From Antedon mediterranea (taxonomy: Eukaryota; Echinodermata; Crinoidea; Comatulida; Antedonidae), in NCBI RefSeq assembly GCF_964355755.1, contig NC_092674.1:27576001-27640000 (forward strand): a DNA stretch of 64,000 nt. Direction: 5' to 3'. Below are positions 1 through 10,686 of this stretch, piece by piece. Each line of letters begins with the position of its first letter. Position 1 is the stretch's first letter. The notes beneath the pieces are model-generated. The model was not told the origin of the DNA. It made no database searches and was given only the letters and a program-made list of their open reading frames with translations. The translations under genes and the position numbers were made by a program.

Positions 1-2019
1 TCGAAATTGAGAAATTCATGTCATTGAAAATGAATTAATTACATCCACTTATCAAGAAAGCTGTTTTATGACGAGGTAGGCCTATGTATGTAACCGAGTG
101 AAACCCTCTTTAATTATTTTTGTATTTAAAATAAACCATTGATTCAAAAGAGCCCCACAGGGAGGTCGCAATACCACATAAGGTTTTTAACTTCAACTTC
201 CGACCCCTTCCATCCTCCACTTCCCATCTCTGGTTGCTGCTGTATTAACCAATTAGAAAATTAAGTCATATTTATGCTTCCTATTCACTAGAAACAGATG
301 AAAACACCTCACCTCTTTCTATATGGTGGATACACACGCGGAACAATTAGTTTGTTTATGTATTCGTTGCTACAAAAATATTTTCCTACATTATCTCTAC
401 TTCAAATACATAATAGCGACAATATATCAAATATTCTTACGGTTATAATTGTTATCGATAATAATAAAGCTGTTTATCTATCGCCGTATGAACTTACGGA
501 TGCTTCAACTTTATAGTTATATATTGAGATTGTATAACGTTGAATCGTGGATGTATAAATACATCCATAGTTGAATGTATTATTACCAAACATATTATTA
601 TTATTTTGGTAATAGAGATCGTATGTTTGACACAAATTCATGCGCTTGCATGATATACATGTTCTGCTGGGCAAATTTATTTTAGGGCCTTCCAACCATT
701 TAAAAACAGCACGCACCCAAGATTAGATATACCTGCAAATTTGTTAATGTTATTTCCAACCATGTTTAATCATTTGATACCTTTGACCTCAGAGCTACCC
801 CTCACCCCCCCTCCCTCACCTAGCTTCTTCGACTAACATACTCCAGAATGTGGCATCCTCAAGGCATTCACATCTCAATGTATCTAGAGTTGCCTCTTAC
901 GCTTACAACCTTTTATCTATAGAGACATTGATAAATGACATCTCGTCCCTCCTAAATTTGATCGTTTGCAAGCGACATCCCATACCACCGCTAACCGGCC
1001 CAAGCAAGCCCTTAGGCATACATAACCATACTGTAGTCCACTATTATAAATATCATTATTGGTAATGTTTTAGACATTAACATAATTATCATTATTCATG
1101 TCGGTTTTTAGTATGTCAAATTCATTAAACATTGGCCTACGCGCTTTTATTTCCAAATCGAAAAAAGGCTTACTGCTTTCTCGTTTCATCTCGTGATTAA
1201 CTTTAAAAACGACACGTTTCTCGGCGTTAACTACCTGATCACATTATGCCATCCATGTAAATTGTCCAATTATTAAAATACCACGACATAAATGTTTAAA
1301 TGACGTGTCGAATCTTATTTAAAAACTATTTTTATACACATACCGATACAGATTTAAATAAAGCTAATCACAGTCAATGTTTAACAAGAAACGTTTTATG
1401 TTTATAGCTTATGTTTTACATAATCACCCGAGATTATAATGCGCGCGCGTATAGGATATACATCTTGCGTGTACATACTGATGATCCTACATTAAGTGTT
1501 TTCCGTGATGAGCGTGTATATCGTGATACAGACAATATTTCTACATTAAACCCGATTATGTCTCCACAAAATGCAGTATCATGGCAAATTATATATACAG
1601 TGTCACTCTGTATTAAGTTAAGGTTAGATTATGCTTATGGCCTATGATACAGGCGTAACATGTGATACATGCGACACTGTATTACAGAATTTGCATATGA
1701 TACTGGACAAATAATATTTTCCGAGGAATCTACTAAATATTTATAACCCATAATCTAATCTCAGATTATGTCCATCTAATAATGGGTTATTTAAAACTTA
1801 ACAATATAATATGAATATATTAACCAATGTTCTTACTTGATTTGTTCCCAAACCTCGGAGCCATAATTACGTAACACCGTAAGCTGCAGAGCGTGGTTCA
1901 CGAAACCATACTGAAAACAAACATATTACGTAATAATTATAATGAAGTTCTTTCAAAATTGCAGAAAAATAATGAAGTCATAGTGTCAACTGTGACACCA
2001 CGAGGAAACACAAATGTCG
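1..2019. other. Gene-free AT-rich stretch
   Basis: I see no exon, RNA gene or clear mobile element here. Open reading frames of 60-80 codons occur on both strands but have no recognisable domain, no splice context and composition like their surroundings. A short GC-alternating patch near 1440-1450 (GCGCGCGCGT) resembles the core of the CG-rich tandem units found at 2.0 kb and elsewhere. Confidence 0.6.
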
Positions 2020-2275
2020 ATGCGTGTGTACAAACGCTGATAATGAGTAACACGTGTTAATGCACGCGTGCGTACACACACGCGCTTATAATAGGTAGTA
2101 CGTTTTTATGCACGCGCGCGTACACACGCGCGCTTATAATGAGTAAGACGTTTCCTTGTACGCGTGAGTATAAAGGCAGATGATCGGTACGTTTATGCGT
2201 ATTAAACGCTGATAGTAATACGTTTTCTTGTATGCGTGAGTACAAACGCTGATATTGAATAATACGATTTTTTTT
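2020..2275. repeat. Degenerate tandem repeat with CG-alternating cores
   Basis: About four imperfect units of roughly 55-60 bp follow each other. Each has a CG-alternating core such as ACGCGCGCGTACACACGCG, followed by a segment like GCTGATAATGAGTAATACG and a T-rich spacer. The contrast with the flanking AT-rich DNA is strong. Similar units recur at 9.6, 13.2, 15.5, 19.7, 32.1 and 58.8 kb, so this is a dispersed family and not a private local array. No coding capacity is evident. Confidence 0.65.
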
Positions 2276-2756
2276 ACGGGTTCGAATGTGTCATTATCAC
2301 GATCTCTTCAATAATAATGATATACGTATAATAGTGTATTGATTGCTTAACCTAGATTAATGAATTCCCTGATAATAATAGTAATAACGTAAAAGTACTT
2401 AACCAATGAGTTTGACTATTATAATCTTTTTTTTTTCTAATGTAAACATTATAGTAATGAAAAATATAAATATATATATACAAATACAATTTTCTCCGTA
2501 ACGTTTTAGTCTAAAAATGATCAATTAAGATAATTGACCTTAGTGGAATTAAGGATGAGTGGTTTGATGTGAACGGTTGGGCGTGCGGAGACAGCTATCA
2601 ATTAATGGAAAATGAAATAAACTCATCATAATTCCAACCTCATTATTATTTAAAAACCAAAGTTCTAATGAACTTGACATATCGAATGTGCGTATAACAT
2701 ACCCCAAGAAATAGACGCCATCTTGTAACATTATCAATATGAATCGTGTATCATCT
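2276..2756. other. No feature seen
   Basis: AT-rich sequence with short AT and ATAT runs. I see no gene or repeat boundary in it. Confidence 0.5.
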
Positions 2757-2869
2757 AAAGCTCTGTCTACACTTCTTGTGACAAAAAAATGTGATTTGCC
2801 CATATATGGACATGATGATGTCATATCACTACCATATCTAACTAGTTTGATAGTGTAGACAGAGTTTTA
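2757..2869 (-). mobile_element. Family A fold-back MITE, short copy
   Basis: It begins AAAGCTCTGTCTACAC and ends TAGTGTAGACAGAGTTTTA, an inverted pair matching the family A ends. The middle is shortened to one arm of the internal hairpin and includes a CArG-type motif CCATATATGG. The orientation is reversed relative to most other copies. It has no coding capacity and would depend on a transposase encoded elsewhere. Confidence 0.8.
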
Positions 2870-2882
2870 GGCGAATTTCCAA

Positions 2883-2906
2883 TTAGGTAGGTAGGTAGGT
2901 AGTTAG
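2883..2906. repeat. (TAGG)n microsatellite
   Basis: Five to six TAGG units (TAGGTAGGTAGGTAGTTAGG) lie just outside the family A copy. Confidence 0.8.
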
Positions 2907-3057
2907 GTATAGTAGGAAGGTAAAATATAATTCAAATATGTCTATATGGTTGGTTTCCATTGGTGTACATTATTCAATTATGGTCACTCTACACCTTGAC
3001 CCCCTCCCCAATTACTGTTTAACCAACGTTGTGAAAACCCTGTGTTCAGCTACAGTA

Positions 3058-3166
3058 GGTTCCCACTATAATTCAACACACGTAAGCGCAACGCAAGTAG
3101 TTTGACCGATCATGACGCGATGGATCATCATCCGAATTGTCGCTTGTGATTGGTTTATTTTATTTC
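3058..3166 (+). mobile_element. Family B MITE, degenerate copy
   Basis: It starts GGTTCCCACTA and continues with the family B signature: GTAAGCGCAACGCAAG, a TTTGACCGATCA segment, then the opposite arm GTCGCTTGTGATTGG. The right-hand terminal repeat is lost or too diverged to recognise. Further B-like fragments (TTGCGTTACGCATTTACG) follow at 3198-3240. Confidence 0.6.
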
Positions 3167-3654
3167 AACAATGGGGTGGTTAATTTATTTGCATTACGAA
3201 TGTTTGTTCATTCATTTGCGTTACGCATTTACGCAAATGTTAACATGATATTTTTGAAATATAAGAAGTCCTGTACATTGGCCTCTACCAATACGTCATG
3301 GTCACGTAGTTTAGTGACTGATCAGTTATGACACTAATATATTCATGTGTTGAAAAAAATCAGCAGATTTAAGTTAATACTCATCATAGTTTATGAATAA
3401 TTTACTTATTTACTTCGGTTGTCACGTTTGGTTTATCAAGAATGCCAAAGTACCCGATAGACTAGCATGTTATGGGTTCTCATAATCTTTTAAGTAGTGA
3501 TTCAATTAATCCTTACGCTGGTCAGATCGTCTGTCAGTCCATACTAACAAAATAAGCAAGATTTAGTAATCAGGTGACCAATGCACGTGTAATATTAAAT
3601 ACATTTGTTACAGTTTTGCATTTCAACACAGTTTTAAGGGGACTTTTCGGGACT

Positions 3655-3800
3655 ATCCTGGGCGTCTGAATTATCAATTACTTAAGCAATTCAAGTCACT
3701 TCTAAAATCTCACCTTTTCCAATAATTCTTGTTTGTCTTAGCACTTTGAGACATCAGTAAATAGCGCTTTATAAAAGTTTATTAATATTATTATTATTGT
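3655..3800 (+). mobile_element. LINE 3-prime end (non-LTR retrotransposon relic)
   Basis: A short reading frame at 3675-3725 translates as QLLKQFKSLLKSHLFQ followed by a stop. This resembles the C-terminal tail (FK-LLK-HLF) shared by many non-LTR reverse transcriptases. Downstream come an AGCGCTTTATAA segment and an (ATT)n tail near 3783-3800, the usual 3-prime layout of such elements in invertebrates. The rest of the element is missing, as expected for a 5-prime-truncated insertion. Family assignment is not possible from this fragment. Confidence 0.6.
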
Positions 3801-4419
3801 ATTATTATGAGTTCTACAACATCATTATTGTTACATAATCATTATGTATATTTGCATTATTCATTATTAAGTCATTACTTGCCATTACTTATTCAAGTGA
3901 TTATTTTAAATTCCCTATTTTTTACCGTTTACATCGGTTGGGCGACTTTGTCATTATCGTAGATTGTATTTGTTAACGTCTTCTACGTAATTTATTTTAG
4001 CGGTGGTATCGTTGCTTGATGAAGGTTTACTCATGTTTCTTCTTTACTGTTTTTAGATATATCGATATATTATTATCTTTCCAATTATTGTTGTTATCTC
4101 GAATTCATCTTCTCAGTACTCTCCATAGTGTAAACTGATCGTTTAGTATATTATTTATGTATATTCCGCATCGTTGCACGTTTTATATGAATGTTTCAGC
4201 TAAAATTTATCTCTGATTTATCACCTTTAAGCACATTTTATGATTTAATGCTTATTTTGCAGTGTTTTGCACTTATATTGTGTGTACTGTATAAGGTAAA
4301 AATCAATTACGTATGAGTAATGCATATGTTGTTGTTTAAAATGATAAATAAAAATACGTTAGGCTAATGTAAATGTTTATGATGCCCTATGTTTATCAGG
4401 CATCATTATTATGCATATC
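3801..4419. other. No gene seen; AT-rich
   Basis: AT-rich spacer between the LINE tail and the TCATCA array. I see no exon or element boundary. Confidence 0.5.
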
Positions 4420-4668
4420 ATCATTGCATCATCGTCATCGTCATCTTCGTCATCATCATCATCATCATTGTCTTCATCATCATTTGATCATCTTCGTCAT
4501 CATTGCCATTATCATGATCATCATTTCATCATCTTTATCATCATTTTCATCATCTTTATCGTCATCATCTTCCTCATTATCATCATCATCATTTAATCAT
4601 CATCTTTATCGTCATCATTGTCTTCATCATCATTACCATCACCACCATTTTTCATCTCCACCACCTTT
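4420..4668. repeat. (TCATCA/TCGTCA)n microsatellite
   Basis: About 250 bp of imperfect trinucleotide repeat, mostly TCA with TCG, TTA and TTT interruptions. It creates long His- and Ser-rich open frames in two registers. These are composition artefacts and not genes. Confidence 0.9.
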
Positions 4669-5946
4669 CTCAGCATAGCTACGTGTATCATTATCGTTTT
4701 CACAAACACAGTTTAACACTGCAGAGTGAAATCCGCTGAATTTGTTTCTACGCGTGCGTACTGTAGCGTTTTGTGGACATCAACAAGAAGATATATTGCA
4801 GCAGTAACTATACGTAACTCTTTAATACAGCGCTCGTTATGCGCAATTTAAATAAATCTATACTGTTTTAAACTACCAAATGATATATTAGTTTGTGGTT
4901 TTAGTGTGCAATATGAAATACCCTTAATTACAGAACAGCCTCTGTGACCTATACGTATTATACGTTACCTAATAAATATTGTTATGATCATTGATTTCGT
5001 CATTAGGTGCGATACATAGTATGCATATATAGTGGTTTGTGCAGTCGTTTGAAATGACCAGCAGATATATATCAAGAGTATTTTCGTCATTACGATGCCC
5101 ATAATTTGTGTAATAACTATTTACCATTAATATCACTGTCACTCACATCGCATACGATTACAATGGTCAATTTCATCTTCGTCAAAGCATTATGGCGTTT
5201 TTCGTACATCATCTTAGAATATAAACACAGTTCTGTAGTATACATACGTACTCCTGCCCCACCCTTCCTAATCAATTACAGTACCTAATAATACAACAAA
5301 ATCTACAGGGGAACGCTCTGAAAGAAAATATACATGACATTAGCGATTCTCCAGTCATTGTCATGCGGAATATACCTGACGTATTGATTAATACAGTATG
5401 TATTATTATTATTATTATTTTTCCTATATAATACACTGAAATATAGCACCCTTTATTAGGTCACGAAAATCGTATTTATTATTGTTTTAGCAAAAAAAAA
5501 TCTATTGATAGATTTGAGAAAGAAACTGTAACACCATTAATGATTCTGAAACGGTACCAATAATTGGAGATGGTCCTTAGGGGCACAGACAAATCAAGGA
5601 GATAATGGAAGTACTAGTGCATCTGATCCCACCATTGCACACTCTAGTATACATTCGTTGAAAGGTTAACTTTGAATAACTAACACTGATATTCAGTGAC
5701 GAGAAAATAAAAACAGTTTAGAGCAAAATTGCATTAGCATGATTATTTGATTTGTGTGGGTTGTGGAATTGGAATGTGTTGTATGTAAATAAGAATTATA
5801 TTGCGTATAGTAGGTGTTATTGCTGTTTAAATTGTGGAATTTATAACTAGTACACGGACGTTTCCGTGGATAACAATATTTTTCATCACTTGATGAATTT
5901 CTTACGCTGTTATATAATTCAAATTCAAATTTGTCTTTATTTTTGT
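4669..5946. other. No gene seen; AT-rich spacer
   Basis: Contains a CG-rich motif at about 4750 (CTACGCGTGCGTACTG), an (ATT)n run near 5400-5420 and, at about 5920-5945, ATTCAAATTCAAATTTG, which looks like a reversed LINE tail. I see no exon or RNA gene. Confidence 0.5.
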
Positions 5947-6262
5947 ATTACATTTATTTTGCTTGTTCTAACGTAATTACGTCAGATGATGTTATAACTA
6001 CCCATTTGTGTATATACTACCGAACGTTGATGCACGCGTAAATAGATTAATTTTTGTTACGTTTATTTTGCTTGTTCTAACGTAATTACGTCAGATGATG
6101 TTATAACTACCCATTTGTGTATATACTACCGAACGTTGATGCACGCGTAAATAGATTAATTTTTGTTACGTTTATTTTGCTTGGTCTAACGTAACTACGT
6201 CAGAGATGATCTTTTAACTAACCATTTGTGTGTACTATCGTACAAACGCGTAAATAGATGTG
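5947..6262. repeat. 109-bp tandem repeat, about 2.8 units
   Basis: A unit containing TTTTGCTTGTTCTAACGTAA, ATTACGTCAGATGATG and CCGAACGTTGATGCACGCG recurs with an exact 109-bp offset (anchors at 5961, 6070 and 6179). Units one and two are almost identical; the third is diverged and truncated. It leads into another CG-alternating core at 6280-6291. Confidence 0.85.
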
Positions 6263-6754
6263 TATCACGGTTTGTACGCGCGCGTTTTAGTTGTTATAGA
6301 AAGAAACTACCGCACTACAAGCATTTACCCTGATAAAATCAAACGTAACAACCGTTAGTCTATCACCAGTGCGTTTTCTAAATAAAATTATATTTTAGAT
6401 ATACGATAGCTTACACAAAGTACACGTAATTTCAATTACCGTACGATCAATCACAATGCTGATAAAACAGCAGTAGTAACTTGTGTGTGAGTAGCAACAA
6501 TAGTCATTTAGATTACATAAAGCAATCGTAATTCATCTCTGTTTTCTTAATTATCAGTTACAATGGAACGTTGTATATATTTCCAGAATAATAAACATAT
6601 GTTTCGAAGAATCAATTTGAAATACATTATATCTGCGTTATCTCTCTCTCTGAAAGTTTATCAACGTATTTTCCACAAAAATGTAATAGAATAACCCTCA
6701 TTCGTTCGTATTTATTTATTTGAATGTTTTTGGCAATGTCAGTATACGGTGTTC
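6263..6754. other. No gene seen
   Basis: AT-rich sequence containing one GTACGCGCGCGTTTTAG motif and a short CTCTCTCTCT run near 6645. No gene is apparent. Confidence 0.5.
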
Positions 6755-6920
6755 TTAAGCTTTGTCTACACTATTAAACTAGTTTGACATAAAGAGTGTG
6801 ATGTGCACAAATATGGTAGTGATATGCCCAAATATGGTAGTGGTGACATCATCATGTCCATATATGAGCACGTCACATTTTGTTTGTCACATAAAGTTTG
6901 ATAGTGTAGACAGGGCTTTA
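6755..6920 (+). mobile_element. Family A fold-back MITE
   Basis: Full-length copy. It is bounded by TTA on each side, with ends AGCTTTGTCTACACTATT and GATAGTGTAGACAGGGCT. The two halves (GATGTGCACAAATATGG and CCATATATGAGCACGTCAC) fold on each other around a GACATCATCATGTC centre. It carries one intact CArG box, CCAAATATGG. It is non-autonomous. Confidence 0.85.
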
Positions 6921-7624
6921 AAGTGTGTTAGTATTGAATGTTCTCGTTTAACAGAAACGAAAGATGAATAAGCTATCCATCTGAGTTAACGACCATCTTT
7001 CTTTTGCATAGCGTTATTTTGGTCTTTCTTTTTTCAATCTGTTCATCAAGCGATCGATCGATTCCTTCACATATGTCATCTAGGCCATCATCTTGTTTAT
7101 ACATTAATCATTCGACCAAATATGTAGTGGAAGAATTTAAGGGGATTGGTTCAAATCGTGGTAAAGCCGAAAGAGTATAAGACTAATCGACATGTGATTT
7201 CCCAATTGCTGTTGCGTGCTGAAATACAAACTCAATCCTACTTATTCTTATCCTAATTTTTCTATATTATCATGATAGTTATTAATATAATACGCTAGTT
7301 AGTTAGTATTGCACATTAATCTAATAAAAACAACAACATGGAGCATTACGTTCATCTTATGTCGCCCATAATGCATCATTAACTATCGATCTGTATGTCA
7401 TCAATCCATTTACCCCTGCAACCATTATTTTTACCAAATCCGCCTACAAATAAGTATGGCGAGCCGAAGTGACATTTAATTTAAAAATAGTTCAAATTGA
7501 GGATTTTTCATTGATAAATGCTCAAAGATAAAACATACAATTGCAAAAATAATGTTTAGGTAAAGAAATGTTATTTGATATATATTTAAGCCTGGTAATA
7601 GGTCCGCTGTATTTTCATTGAGCT
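6921..7624. other. No gene seen
   Basis: AT-rich spacer with no recognisable exon or element. Confidence 0.5.
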
Positions 7625-8218
7625 TAAAGCTCAGGTACAGGCATAAATTTTAAATATAATATCTGGTTAATTGTACATAAATCAAATATTTGTAACAGAA
7701 ATCAAGACGAAAAAACATTAATTTCCCTTAATATGGTCAAATACAAAATTGGGCAAAATCCTGCCATAAAAACCAGGAAGACTTTTTTTTCAGTAGTTAG
7801 GTAGTTTAATCTAATGTAATAACATGTCTGGTGACTCTCTAGTAGCTGAAAAAAGATGGTGGATATACGGTGGATAATTTTTGCTATAGCATGAAAATCT
7901 GAAGTTGAATAGAAATACCAGAAATGTTAAATTCAAGTTATTACCTATATTTAGTCATCTGATAACATTTTTTACCACACCGTTTATTTTTTATAGCTTT
8001 TTAAAATGCCTCTCTATTTACAACATTTGTGTACAAAAGAATAGAGATTTTACTGTGTAATTTGAACTATCCCCCCACTGATAACAAACAGCTTATTTTT
8101 AACAAGCTCGTGTAACACAAATAAAATCCTAAAAATTATGAAACATAGGGGAAACTATAGATCGATAATTATTGGAATGTATGATCAATAGAACTTTTTT
8201 GCCCGCACCTGGCCTTTA
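7625..8218. mobile_element. ~594-bp element with terminal inverted repeats
   Basis: The left end reads TAAAGCTCAGGTACAGGCAT. The right end, read on the opposite strand, is TAAAGGCCAGGTGCGGGCAA, so the ends form an imperfect inverted repeat of about 20 bp. TTAA or TTTAA flanks both ends, compatible with a TTAA or TA target. There is no reading frame of useful length inside, so this would be a non-autonomous DNA transposon. The internal sequence is AT-rich and not palindromic, unlike families A and B. Superfamily is uncertain. Confidence 0.5.
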
Positions 8219-9539
8219 ATGCAGGGAGCGACTGAATGCGAGGAACTGTTATTACTTTACAAAATGGCGTTTCATAGTTCAATAAACTGTCGATCAGTAA
8301 AGCATTCGTTTTGTTCGAGAACCGGTGTTATTTTTAAGCACTCTATGGGTTTGTATTCGCATTCCCGTTTTAGGTTAAGTGACGTTACTGGATAGAATCT
8401 CCTGACTGACTTATGGCTGTTTTCATAATAAACATACAAGTAGATGTAATCTGTACTGGCGCAAAATGTTTGTTTCTCAGCACGATCTATACTTCACTGA
8501 TGATCGACATAACACATACGATCCATTAGGCCTGTTTTCAGGATGGGGTCGTTCAATCAACTTTTAAATTAATTCTGTGCACCAGAGGTTATTATGTTTA
8601 TTTAAAATGTATAAACATAATTTACGACGATGTTCAAGAAGGCCACAATACCAAATTATAAATATTTCTATTTTCTGACAACCGAGATCTTTAATTTAGG
8701 TCAGTTAGAACGGTAGGGTCGTTCAGTCACAAAATTCCATTAAGAAACGTTCTTGTACTCTTTAAAGGGGTGCTCCGGGGTTAAGATATTTATTTATAAA
8801 TATACATGGGTCGTTGCACATCTAATACGGGGGTACTGTAGTGTACAATTAAAAGGAATTTAGAAAGAAAAGAAAGATTTTTCATTCTATCAAAATTTAT
8901 TCCTGATTGAAATGTTAATTACTTGGGCAACATTCACACACAAACTAAATTCAAATTATTTTTATTTTGTTTTTAAACCTATGAAATTGTTTGAAACTTG
9001 AATTTATTATTAATATAATTATTATTGTAGATTAATGTGATAATAAGTAAGTATTTGGCAAATAATTAATATCATAATATTATTATATTGTATTGTACGT
9101 ACTCCTTTAACAATTTAAAACGTTTGAATAGCGCCCCCTTTAGCGTGATAACTTAATAGACGTTAATACAAACTTTTAATTGTATTATACTGTGAACCCA
9201 GATGTTATACTATAATATATTCGGTTAGGAAACTTTACACATATTGCTTTAATTAATAATATAGACATAGTTGCCTTGGTAACAGCGCGTACTACGTCTT
9301 AGCTTGTACATTTTGTTATATATTATTAATGATTGTATATTTTAAAACAACGGTTATTGGATTATGATTGAAAATGTTATGAGTACAAAAACGAGGCAAC
9401 TGCATTCAGAGTCCACACAATAAAAAAAGCCAATTTCATCAGCATACGATTTATGATTTAAATAACACGTTCTGACGCAAATTGAAAAGCCGTCCGTGTT
9501 CGCGACTTGATTGAAAAACGGATTTCTTTAGTCATACCA
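8219..9539. other. No gene seen
   Basis: AT-rich spacer. A TTTAAAGGGGTGCTCCGGGG segment near 8762 and GCGCCCCCTTTAGCG near 9131 look like fragments of old repeats, but I cannot define their boundaries. Confidence 0.45.
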
Positions 9540-9760
9540 CGTGAGAAGACGCGTATTTGTCACTTGCGTCGAAACATTGATGAAGGCGGTAACGATTTTT
9601 ATACGCGCGCGACAACGCATCCTTAAAACGCCGTGCCGATAATTTAACGACACCAGATTGCTTTAATGACGCCGCACGAATAGAAGCATATTATAACACT
9701 CGCGTCAAAACCTTGATAGATGTGGTAACGATTTTTGTACGCGCGCGTCTTGGCATCATG
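9540..9760. repeat. Two CG-core units, ~138 bp apart
   Basis: Two similar segments share GGTAACGATTTTTATACGCG and GGTAACGATTTTTGTACGCG, each preceded by a CGTCGAAACATTGATG-like stretch. They belong to the dispersed CG-core family seen at 2.0 and 13.2 kb. Confidence 0.55.
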
Positions 9761-10534
9761 GTTATGTCGCGCTATTTATTTCGTCTTATAAATAGTAAAA
9801 ATAATTTTCTGCATGCTAAAAATGTTACCTTTGCGAGTTTTCAAACAGCCACGATTAGAAGCTGTCTGCAGCATTCCAAGCAAGTCAGTTTGGTATGCAC
9901 TTTGTAATTTTTAAATTGATGACAGATTCGTTGAAGTTCGTTGCTTATTTATTTCAATACAAGTAATGAAATAAGTGCGCGTGAACATTTATGATTAATT
10001 ACACGCGATATATAAAGTGTTTTCATTTTTTTTTTATTTGATGACCTAAAGAAACATAATGTTGTGTTCTTTTGGTAAAAGGTATTTCCTTTACCATCAC
10101 GTTGAATCACAGTATAAGATCCATATGGTACTCTGTGCAAGCTGAAATTGTAAACAAATGGAAATTTTTGTGGCAAACTTGAAAAATCGTCAACAATTTG
10201 TTATTAAGTATAGTTGACACTTTGGCATGATTTTTTATTTTATTATATATAAACGTACTATACGTTGGGTACGGATTAATGACTACAACGATAGAAATAG
10301 AGCTACAGTGTAAGTAAAGTCAATTAAAACGGTTAATTAAATCAATTTGAGTAAACAGTTGCTGACGTCGGCCTCTTTAGAGGTCAAGAATTCAATCAGA
10401 GGTAATCTCCTTGTCCATTTTCAAAATGATTGAAAGATGGGTTGGTCCGTCATCAAAATATCGTTTTTCTATCGGTCTAGCTACGGTCATTTCATCACGT
10501 AGATGAACGCAACAAAAGTTCAATGCACACATTT
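9761..10534. other. No gene seen
   Basis: AT-rich spacer; no recognisable feature. Confidence 0.5.
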
Positions 10535-10686
10535 TAAGGTATCTGTCAAACATTGTTTGACAACAAATTGTGATGTGCCCAAATATGGTAATGATATGCT
10601 TAAATATGGTAGTGATATGACATCCATATATGGGCACATCACTTGTTTTTGTCACTATACCGATTGATAGTGTGGACAGAGGTTTA
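10535..10686 (+). mobile_element. Family A MITE, diverged copy
   Basis: The left terminal repeat is eroded (AGGTATCTGTCAAAC). The internal hairpin is intact: GATGTGCCCAAATATGG against CCATATATGGGCACATCAC. The right end, GATAGTGTGGACAGAGGTTTA, is recognisable. Two intact CArG boxes remain. Confidence 0.75.

Noticed and set aside
2883-2906. Telomere-like repeat
   Set aside because: The unit is TAGG, not TTAGGG, and only about 24 bp long.
4373-4678. His/Ser-rich open frames
   Set aside because: Products of the TCATCA microsatellite in two registers.
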